DNA from: Gammaproteobacteria bacterium
Lineage (GTDB): Bacteria > Pseudomonadota > Gammaproteobacteria > Pseudomonadales > Azotimanducaceae
Reading direction: 5' to 3'
Assembly (NCBI GenBank): GCA_028821125.1
Contig: JAPPHD010000020.1
Coordinates: 1 to 42,918 of the forward strand
DNA: 42,918 nt
Shown here one piece after another: positions 35,016-42,918 of the stretch (position 1 is the first letter of the stretch; every line of letters begins with the position of its first letter). The position numbers and the translations under genes are program-made. The notes beneath the pieces are model-generated. The model made no database searches. It worked only from the letters and a program-made list of their open reading frames with translations, and was not told the DNA's origin.

Positions 35016-35501
35016 CTACTCCCAGCGATCTTCGCCGGTACCGATCACCCCGTCGTCGTCGCGATCCCAGCCGCGGTTTCCGGCGTCGTCCAGCTCCAGG
35101 AAACCATCCTTCGCCATGGGCCCCCGGGGATCGGGCCGGGCGGTGAGCCTGAACGTGTCGCCGTTGCCGTCCACCGAGACGGCATAACGCCCCTGACTCA
35201 CCGACCGGGCCTCGCAGATCGTCGCGGCAATGGGGCCGGAGTCTGCATCGCCCGACCCGTCGCCATCGGTATCGGCCGCGCTCTCATAGCTGAAGCGGCC
35301 GCCCGCCCAACGCTCCATGCCCAGGGCGCAGGCCAGCAGGTCTCCCTGGGCTTCCGCGCGAAACGCGCGTTCGGAATAGCTCGTATAGAGCGGAACCGCC
35401 AGCGCCGCGATAACGGCAAGTATGGCCAGCGCCGCCAGCAGTTCGATCAGGCTGAACCCCGTACCGCCACGGCCGGCATCAACCTCCAGCTCGGAACCCA
35501 T
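35016..35501 (-). CDS. pilE: PilE-type minor pilin
   Basis: 161 residues. The prepilin site is G15|F16 with Glu20 (GFSLIELLAALAILAVIAALA), then YTSYSERAFRAEAQGDLLACA as in PilE/ComP-like minor pilins. A calcium-type loop D77-T-D-G-D-G-S-G-D is followed by another acidic turn near the C-terminus (WDRDDDGVIG). Two Cys are present for a disulfide. The gene starts 18 nt after lspA and heads the pilin block. Confidence 0.88.
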   Translation of the reverse strand: MGSELEVDAGRGGTGFSLIELLAALAILAVIAALAVPLYTSYSERAFRAEAQGDLLACALGMERWAGGRFSYESAADTDGDGSGDADSGPIAATICEARSVSQGRYAVSVDGNGDTFRLTARPDPRGPMAKDGFLELDDAGNRGWDRDDDGVIGTGEDRWE

Positions 35502-35519
35502 CGCTCGACCGCACCGCGC

Positions 35520-36002
35520 TCAGGCGGCGCGCGCTCGCTCGGCGCGACTGTCGCGGATCATGCATCCCACCCACAGCACCGCGCCGCAGGACAGGGCCGC
35601 ATCGGCGACATTGAAGGCGGGAAAGTAGTACTCGCGCCAATGCAGCAGCACAAAGTCGACCACGTAGCCGGTCATCAGGCGATCCACCATGTTGCCCAAC
35701 GCTCCCCCTAGAATGAGGCTGTACGCCAGCCCCTGCAGCCAGTCTCCAACCGGAAGCCGGCGCAGTTCATAGACGATGAACACCGCAAAGGCCGCCGCCA
35801 GCCCCACGAAGAACCAGCGCTGCCAGCCGCCCAGGCCCGACATCAGCGAGAACGCCGCCCCATCGTTGTGCCAGAGCACCCAACTGAAGAACGGCAGCAT
35901 CTGCACCTGCTCACCCAGCCCGAGGTTGCTGCCGGCCAGCCATTTGGTGAGCTGATCCAGCGCGATCACCGCTCCGGCAACCAGGTACCACCTACCGCGC
36001 AT
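35520..36002 (-). CDS. lspA: Lipoprotein signal peptidase (signal peptidase II)
   Basis: 160 residues, four membrane helices. The catalytic Asp pair is in GGALGNMVDRL and VVDFV...FNVADAA (NxxD and NxAD motifs). It cleaves prolipoproteins such as BamD and the Pot-type binding protein after lipidation. The ATG at 36002 is chosen because GAAGGGG lies just upstream and the product starts MRGRWYLVAGAVIALDQ as in the family. lspA normally follows ileS; here 246 bases without a recognisable gene separate it from murJ, and it leads into the minor pilin genes. Confidence 0.94.
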   Translation of the reverse strand: MRGRWYLVAGAVIALDQLTKWLAGSNLGLGEQVQMLPFFSWVLWHNDGAAFSLMSGLGGWQRWFFVGLAAAFAVFIVYELRRLPVGDWLQGLAYSLILGGALGNMVDRLMTGYVVDFVLLHWREYYFPAFNVADAALSCGAVLWVGCMIRDSRAERARAA

Positions 36003-36239
36003 GTCGCACCCCTTCGGCAGCTTGCGTGCTGTTTCCCAGACCACTGCTCATCGCAATTGACGCCTCCAGGCTGTGAAGCAAAACCGCGCGGTGCATGCCC
36101 GATTCGCAAGACCGAACCAAGAGCTTGCGTCGGATGTATCACCTCCACAAGGCGACATCCGCCCGACATCTCGTAATCTTGATCGCAATGCCTGCGATGC
36201 ACGACATCGTACGGACCAGGGGAAACCGCTTCCGGGCCA

Positions 36240-36245
36240 ATTATA
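36240..36245 (-). promoter_or_regulatory. Candidate -10 box for the lspA-pil operon
   Basis: On the minus strand this reads TATAAT, just past the murJ stop and about 235 bases before lspA. No convincing -35 is present. It would give a long 5' leader over 36003-36230, in which I see no known riboswitch or small gene. Confidence 0.3.
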
Positions 36246-36248
36246 CGT

Positions 36249-37835
36249 TCAAACGCTATGGCGGATGTCCCGCAGCCCAAGCCCGCTCACGCCCAGTGCG
36301 CCCGCGAAAACGAAGCCGCCCAGCAAGACGGCGCCCGACAGCCACACCACCCGTTCAAGCGCCGGGGCAGACAGCCAGAATGCGTCGCTCGGCACGGTGG
36401 CCACCAGGGTCAGGCCCATGCACGCCACAGCCGCCAGCACCCGGGCCGCGGACACCACCAGGGTGCCGTCAACCGGGAAGTAGCCCCGCCCGACGGCGGC
36501 GCGCCAGAGCAGCCAGCAATGCAGCCATGCCGCCACGGACGTCGCCAGCGCCAGCCCCACATGCCCGAACCAGCGAAACATCGACAGGTTCAGCACCACA
36601 TTGGCCGCCACCGCAACCCCCGCGATGCGAAACGGCGTGCGCGTGTCCTCGTGGGCGAAGAAGGCCGGCGCCAGCACCTTGACCAGCACCAGCGGCAGCA
36701 CGCCGAGTGCGAACGCCTGCAAGGCCAGCGCCGTCATGGCAACGTCCGTCACTGTCATTTCTCCATGGTGGAAAATGGTCGCGATCAGGGGGCATGCCAG
36801 GATGAACAGCGCAACGGCGGCCGGCAGGCCGAGCAACACGCCCATGCGAACGCCCCAGCCGACGGTCCGGCCAAACCCCGGGGCATCGTCCCGCCCGGCC
36901 AGGCGGGACAGATTCGGCAACAACACGGTTCCCAGGGCCACGGCCACCAGCCCGATGGGCAGTTCGAGCAGGCGGTCTGCGTAGTACAGCCAGGAGATGC
37001 TGCCGGTGGCCAGTGTCGATGCCAGCACGGTGTCGATGAGGGAGTTCACCTGCCCCACCGATGCCGCCAGCACGGCCGGAACCAGCAGCCGCCCCACCTG
37101 GCGCACCCCGTCGTGGCGCGTTCCCACCCGGGGCCTCGCCAGCAGGTGCAGCCGCGCCATGAACGGCCCCTGGAAACAGAGTTGCACCGCCCCCGCGGCC
37201 AGCACACCCCACGCCAGCGCGAACGGCATGTCCGCGCCCGCAGCGGTCGCGAGCAGCATTGCCGCGACCAGCGAGGCATTCAGCAACACCGGTGTAAAGG
37301 CCGGTACCGCGAAGCGGTCGTGCATGTTGAGAATGCCGCCGGCAAAGGCCGTCAGGGCAATGAATCCGAGGTATGGAAAGGTGATGCGAACCAGGTCGGA
37401 TGCGAGCCCGAACCGATACGGGTCGTTCCAGAAACCAGGCGCGAAGACGGTCACCAGCGCATGCGAGAACAGCATCCCGGCCGCGACGAACAGCACCAGC
37501 ACAAGACCCAGGTTGCCTCCCACCAGCGCAATGAACTCTTTCAGTTCCTCGTGCCCGCGCGCCTTGTAGCGGGCAAGCACCGGCACGAAAGCCTGGTTGA
37601 ACGCACCTTCGGCAAACAGCCTGCGGAAGAAGTTGGGAATGCGGAACGCGACGAAGAAGGCATCCGCCGCCCCGCCGGCGCCGAGAAAGTGCGACAACAG
37701 CACATCGCGGGCGAATCCGGAGAGCCGTGACAACAACGTCATGGACGACACGACCGCGCCCTTGGCGGTGACGTCCGTGAGCCCGTCGGCGGTGGCGGCA
37801 GCGTCCGGCGAAGCCCGCGGGCGCTCAGTTGACAT
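36249..37835 (-). CDS. murJ: Lipid II flippase MurJ
   Basis: 528 residues with about 14 membrane helices. It flips lipid II across the inner membrane for peptidoglycan synthesis. After a ~25-residue hydrophilic leader it has SSMTLLSRLSGFARDVLLSH and DAFFVAFRIPNFFRRLFAEG, the MurJ signature with the essential Arg residues, and later YYADRLLELPIGLVAVALG. The ATG at 37833-37835 is preferred; the leader is longer than in E. coli. It is divergent from rpsT, the normal gammaproteobacterial arrangement. Confidence 0.95.
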   Translation of the reverse strand: MSTERPRASPDAAATADGLTDVTAKGAVVSSMTLLSRLSGFARDVLLSHFLGAGGAADAFFVAFRIPNFFRRLFAEGAFNQAFVPVLARYKARGHEELKEFIALVGGNLGLVLVLFVAAGMLFSHALVTVFAPGFWNDPYRFGLASDLVRITFPYLGFIALTAFAGGILNMHDRFAVPAFTPVLLNASLVAAMLLATAAGADMPFALAWGVLAAGAVQLCFQGPFMARLHLLARPRVGTRHDGVRQVGRLLVPAVLAASVGQVNSLIDTVLASTLATGSISWLYYADRLLELPIGLVAVALGTVLLPNLSRLAGRDDAPGFGRTVGWGVRMGVLLGLPAAVALFILACPLIATIFHHGEMTVTDVAMTALALQAFALGVLPLVLVKVLAPAFFAHEDTRTPFRIAGVAVAANVVLNLSMFRWFGHVGLALATSVAAWLHCWLLWRAAVGRGYFPVDGTLVVSAARVLAAVACMGLTLVATVPSDAFWLSAPALERVVWLSGAVLLGGFVFAGALGVSGLGLRDIRHSV

Positions 37836-37886
37836 GCATCATCCTCGACGGCATATTAGCGCGCCTTTCAGCCCCCGGAGCCCCAA

Positions 37887-38147
37887 TTGGCCAACAGCGC
37901 CCAGGCCCGCAAACGGGCCCGTCAAGCGGAAAAGCGGCGGCGGCACAACGCCAGCCGGCGCTCCATGGTACGGACGTACATCAAAAAGGTGCAAGCGGCC
38001 ATCGATGCAAACGACGCCGAAGCGGCCAACGCCGCCCTGGTGGCGGCCATTCCCATCATCGACCGCATGGCAGCCAGGGGCATCCTGCACAAGAACAAGG
38101 CCGCCCGGCACAAATCCCGCCTTTCCGCCGCCATCGCCGCACTCTAG
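37887..38147 (+). CDS. rpsT: 30S ribosomal protein S20
   Basis: 86 residues, highly basic, with the typical [21 protein letters not shown]-terminus and C-terminal [15 protein letters not shown]. The start is TTG at 37887 with GGAG seven bases upstream. E. coli rpsT also uses UUG, where the rare start takes part in autoregulation, so the same control is likely. It is divergent from murJ. Downstream is the family-2 repeat, which could serve as its terminator. Confidence 0.96.
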   Translation: MANSAQARKRARQAEKRRRHNASRRSMVRTYIKKVQAAIDANDAEAANAALVAAIPIIDRMAARGILHKNKAARHKSRLSAAIAAL

Positions 38148-38198
38148 AAGTTTCTGATCAGTTGACCGGTGCTCCGACGCAACGGGGCGAGGACGTGC

Positions 38199-38340
38199 AA
38201 GGAACAACGCCGAATCTCGGGAAAGAGTTCGCATGCGGCGCTTCCCTTTCGGCGCGTTAAGCTCGTCCGAAAACCTTGTGTGCCGCTGGACAATGTGGCC
38301 GTGCGCCGAAAGGGAAGCACCGCATGCGAACTCGCTGTTG
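38199..38340. repeat. Family-2 palindromic repeat, copy A
   Basis: The 31-base arms 38225-38255 and 38303-38333 are inverted complements with one mismatch around a 47-base loop. Copy B (42755-42912) is the same element in opposite orientation, with arms and loop of exactly equal length. The loop ends are conserved and its middle 11 or so bases vary. It sits between the convergent rpsT and proB genes, followed by an AT-rich stretch to about 38400. It can be read as one continuous frame in both copies (...LPFRRVKLVRKPCV...), but I do not regard that as a gene. Confidence 0.9.
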
Positions 38341-38428
38341 AGACCGACGATAGTATGTCAAATATTATTTCTTTTAAAATCAAAGGCTTGAATTTTTCCG
38401 TGGAAGTCCGGTAGCCGGTGACACGACA

Positions 38429-40689
<2,261 letters not shown>

Positions 40690-40707
40690 TTACGGGAAGG
40701 CCATGGG

Positions 40708-40968
40708 CTATGTCGCCGGGACGACGGAAATGTACTTGCGCTTCGGCTTGCCCTTTTCCACGAACCTGACGTGGCCGTCCTGGGTGGCGAACAGCGTGTG
40801 ATCGCGCCCGCAGCCCACGTTCTCTCCCGGATGAAAGCGGGTGCCGCGCTGCCGAACCAGGATGTTGCCGGCACGCACGTACTGGCCGCCGAATTTTTTC
40901 ACCCCGAGCCGTTTCGACTGCGAGTCCCGCCCGTTACGGGTACTGCCGCCTGCCTTCTTGTGTGCCAT
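40708..40968 (-). CDS. rpmA: 50S ribosomal protein L27
   Basis: 86 residues. The N-terminus [19 protein letters not shown] is classic for L27, whose tail reaches the peptidyl-transferase centre; there is no Firmicutes-type cleaved leader. The rest ([21 protein letters not shown] and so on) matches fully. It lies 24 nt after rplU in the standard operon. Confidence 0.98.
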   Translation of the reverse strand: MAHKKAGGSTRNGRDSQSKRLGVKKFGGQYVRAGNILVRQRGTRFHPGENVGCGRDHTLFATQDGHVRFVEKGKPKRKYISVVPAT

Positions 40969-40992
40969 GCATCAGCCTCCCTACACGCCCGG

Positions 40993-41307
40993 TCACGCGG
41001 CCATGATGCCGGTTATGCGCACCTCGGTATACCACTGGCGGTGGCCCTGGCGCCGCAGGTAGTTCTTGCGGCGCTTGAACTTGATCACCCGGATCTTCTT
41101 TCCCCGGTCGTGACCCAGCACGCGTGCCTTGATGCGGCCGCCTTCCACGTAGGGCTGCCCGACACTGACGTCGTCGCCGTCGGCCACCAGCAGCACCTTC
41201 TCGAATTCGATGTCGTCGCCCGGTTCCGCTTTCAGCCGCTCGAGTTTGAGCACGTCACCTTCGTTCACCCGGTGCTGCTTGCCGCCGCTCAAAAAAACCG
41301 CAAACAT
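40993..41307 (-). CDS. rplU: 50S ribosomal protein L21
   Basis: 104 residues from ATG 41307 ([14 protein letters not shown]), matching the E. coli length. The C-terminal RNA-binding basic run [18 protein letters not shown] is present. An upstream in-frame start at 41337 would add ten unsupported residues. A GGAG lies just before the ATG. It is divergent from the polyprenyl synthase gene; the ~150 bases between hold both promoters. Confidence 0.97.
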   Translation of the reverse strand: MFAVFLSGGKQHRVNEGDVLKLERLKAEPGDDIEFEKVLLVADGDDVSVGQPYVEGGRIKARVLGHDRGKKIRVIKFKRRKNYLRRQGHRQWYTEVRITGIMAA

Positions 41308-41459
41308 GACTCGACTCCTGAAACACTCGGCCTGCAATATCCATTGCGCTGAATTACAATGCCCGCCCAGCGCGCGGCCAGGTCACTTGTCGGCCCCGCG
41401 CAACGCTACGTCCGAACCCGGGCGACCCGTGAAGGGCGGCGTATTCTAGAATCGAAGTT

Positions 41460-42506
41460 GTGGGATTACAACGCGTGCAGCCGGCTACCGCAATCTACGA
41501 ACAACCGCGAAACTTCGCTGCCACGGCGGCTCCTGCCGGGGGGCTCGATGACGTGTTCGGCCTGGTCCGCGATGACTTCGCCGCCATCAATCGCCTCATT
41601 CCGCAACAGCTTACCTCCGATGTCGCGCTGGTCGAGGAAATCGGCCGCCATATCGTCGATAGCGGCGGCAAGCGCCTGCGGCCGCTGCTCGTCCTGCTCA
41701 GCGCCCGCGGCTGCGGCTTCGACGGCAACCGCCATGTCGTGCTGGCGGCAGTGATCGAATTCCTGCACACCGCGAGCCTGTTGCACGACGATGTGGTCGA
41801 CCGGTCCGACCTGCGCAGGGGGCGGCCCACGGCCAATGCCCGCTGGGGCAATGCGCCGTCCGTTCTCGTCGGCGATTTCCTGTATTCCCGGGCTTTCCAG
41901 CTCATGGTGTCGCTGAACGACATGGAAATCCTGGCGATTCTGGCGGATGCCACCAACCGCATCGCCGAGGGCGAAGTGATGCAGTTCGCCAATATCGGCA
42001 ACTTCGACATGCACGAAGCCAGCTATCTGGAAGCCATTCGCCTCAAGACCGCCCTGCTCTTCCAGGCAGCGACCCACACCGGCGCCGTACTAGCCGGCGG
42101 CGACAGCGCCGAGGTCGAGGCGCACCAACGATTCGGGATGCACTTCGGCATGGCCTACCAGCTCGTGGACGACTGGCTCGACTACGCCGGGGATGCCGCC
42201 ACCATGGGCAAGAACGCCGGCAACGACCTCACTGAGGGCAAGCTGACCCTGCCCCTGATTCACACGCTCGCGAACGGCACAGCCGGCCAGGCCTCGCTGG
42301 TACGCGAAGCCCTGCGTTCACGCTCCCGGGCCCGGTTCCAGCAGGTGGTGAAGGCGGTGCACGCCTGCGGGGCAATGGAGTACACGCACGCCGCGGCAAT
42401 CGAGGAAAGCTGCCTGGCGCTGGAGTGCCTCGCGGAGTTGCCGGCGAACCGTTATCGGGACGCCATGGCGGCCGTTACCCGGTTCGCCGTTTCCCGTCTG
42501 TGCTGA
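41460..42506 (+). CDS. ispB: Trans-polyprenyl diphosphate synthase, probable octaprenyl diphosphate synthase
   Basis: 348 residues. It makes the long isoprenoid tail of ubiquinone. The first Asp-rich motif is D110-D-V-V-D114 (LLHDDVVD) and the second is DDWLDYAGD; GGKRLRPLLVLLSARG and the following regions fit IspB. The start is uncertain: GTG 41460, or GTG 41475, with a TATTCT at 41441-41446 as a possible -10. The extra N-terminal ~25 residues are not conserved as far as I recall. It is divergent from rplU, as in E. coli. Product chain length cannot be decided by eye. Confidence 0.92.
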   Translation: MGLQRVQPATAIYEQPRNFAATAAPAGGLDDVFGLVRDDFAAINRLIPQQLTSDVALVEEIGRHIVDSGGKRLRPLLVLLSARGCGFDGNRHVVLAAVIEFLHTASLLHDDVVDRSDLRRGRPTANARWGNAPSVLVGDFLYSRAFQLMVSLNDMEILAILADATNRIAEGEVMQFANIGNFDMHEASYLEAIRLKTALLFQAATHTGAVLAGGDSAEVEAHQRFGMHFGMAYQLVDDWLDYAGDAATMGKNAGNDLTEGKLTLPLIHTLANGTAGQASLVREALRSRSRARFQQVVKAVHACGAMEYTHAAAIEESCLALECLAELPANRYRDAMAAVTRFAVSRLC

Positions 42507-42516
42507 ATCCCCGAAC

Positions 42517-42543
42517 GGCGCCGTGGCCAGTGGCCATGGCGCC
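42517..42543. terminator. Strong hairpin between the ispB-like gene and tRNA-Pro
   Basis: A 12-pair stem (one G-U on the plus strand) with a 3-base loop lies 10 bases after the ispB-like stop. No long T-run follows. Lying between convergent genes, it may stop transcription from either side. Confidence 0.6.
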
Positions 42544-42560
42544 TTGCGGGCGAAGGAAAT

Positions 42561-42637
42561 TGGTCGGAGTGAGAGGATTTGAACCTCCGGCCCCTACGTC
42601 CCGAACGTAGTGCTCTACCAAGCTGAGCTACACTCCG
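42561..42637 (-). tRNA. tRNA-Pro (anticodon CGG)
   Basis: The minus strand folds as a cloverleaf. The 7-bp acceptor is CGGAGTG/CACTCCG, the D-arm is in TAGCTCAGCTTGGTAGAGCA, and the anticodon stem CTACG/CGTAG encloses the loop TTCGGGA (anticodon CGG, proline CCG codon). The T-arm contains GGTTCAAATCC, and the 3' CCA is encoded. It is convergent with the ispB-like gene; the family-2 repeat copy B lies about 115 bases upstream. Confidence 0.97.
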
Positions 42638-42754
42638 AAAAACCTGCCGGGCAGGCCACTGTACGACTGAACCGGTCGCCCGGACAAGGACGCGCATTCT
42701 AAGGAACGATCGCGGGCCGGTCGAGAGAATCAATCGTCCAAAGTGGACTTGCGT

Positions 42755-42912
42755 GGAACAACCTCCAACACCGGACAGCGAGTTTGCATGCGGGGCTTCC
42801 CTTTCGGCGCACGGCCACATCATCCTGCCTGACGCAAGGTTTTCGGACGAGCTTAACGCGCCTAAAGGGAAGCCCCGCATGCAAACTCTTTCCCGAAATC
42901 AGGTGTTGTTCC
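42755..42912. repeat. Family-2 palindromic repeat, copy B
   Basis: The arms 42780-42810 and 42858-42888 (31 bases each, one mismatch) enclose a 47-base loop. An outer pair GGAACAAC (42755-42762) and GTTGTTCC (42905-42912) extends the palindrome. It is inverted relative to copy A. Arm differences between copies are often paired: the C/G at GAGTTC...GAACTC in copy A is T/A in copy B (GAGTTT...AAACTC). It sits upstream of tRNA-Pro at the window edge. Confidence 0.9.
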
Positions 42913-42918
42913 TTCAAC

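Noticed and set aside
36003-36248. Possible riboswitch or leader RNA between murJ and lspA
   Set aside because: No known riboswitch core or convincing hairpin-terminator could be recognised.

Overview
The window looks like a chromosomal piece of a high-GC gammaproteobacterium. The reasons are the Pseudomonas/E. coli-type housekeeping set (ilvBN, ilvC, pgeF-rluD-bamD, murJ, lspA, ribF, rplU-rpmA-obgE-proB, a UUG-started rpsT, an ispB-like synthase), a type IV minor pilin operon (pilE-V-W-X-Y1) and a TonB receptor. Nothing visible names a genus. Taurine/sulfonate catabolism together with an OspF/SpvC-like effector fold would suit a marine or host-associated lifestyle, but that is inference.

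Layout. 1-3.2 kb: msrP-pssA-ilvC (minus), bounded by inverted copies of a palindromic repeat (family 1). 3.3-7.5 kb: ilvBN and rluD-pgeF (minus). 7.5-9.3 kb: bamD and a lone FimT/GspH-type pilin (plus). 9.4-12.3 kb: a TonB-dependent receptor followed 3 nt later by a VOC-fold protein. 12.4-15.3 kb: an accessory patch with two convergent genes whose 3' ends overlap, a predicted phosphothreonine lyase (OspF/SpvC/HopAI1 fold with the catalytic residues in place) and a predicted HExxH metallopeptidase, next to a truncated FAD-monooxygenase fragment. 15.3-16.2 kb: an alpha/beta hydrolase.

16.3-28.1 kb is a sulfonate module. A Pot-type ABC transporter (Tat lipoprotein, ATPase, two permeases) leads into a class III aminotransferase (probable taurine:pyruvate aminotransferase), a citrate synthase and a phosphotransacetylase on the plus strand. 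These converge on minus-strand sulfoacetaldehyde acetyltransferase (xsc), a VOC protein and a SoxCD-like sulfite dehydrogenase. Read together: taurine uptake, deamination to sulfoacetaldehyde, cleavage to acetyl phosphate plus sulfite, acetyl-CoA formation and entry to the TCA cycle, and periplasmic oxidation of sulfite to sulfate.

28.1-31.2 kb: a small coiled-coil membrane protein, an AMP-forming acyl-CoA synthetase and ribF. 31.2-36.0 kb: lspA-pilE-pilV-pilW-pilX-pilY1 (minus), mostly translationally coupled. 36.2-42.9 kb: murJ, rpsT, proB, obgE, rpmA, rplU, an ispB-like gene, tRNA-Pro(CGG) and two copies of a second palindromic repeat (family 2) with compensatory base changes in the stem.

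All calls come from reading the sequence. No searches or computations were run, and start codons marked uncertain are judgement calls.
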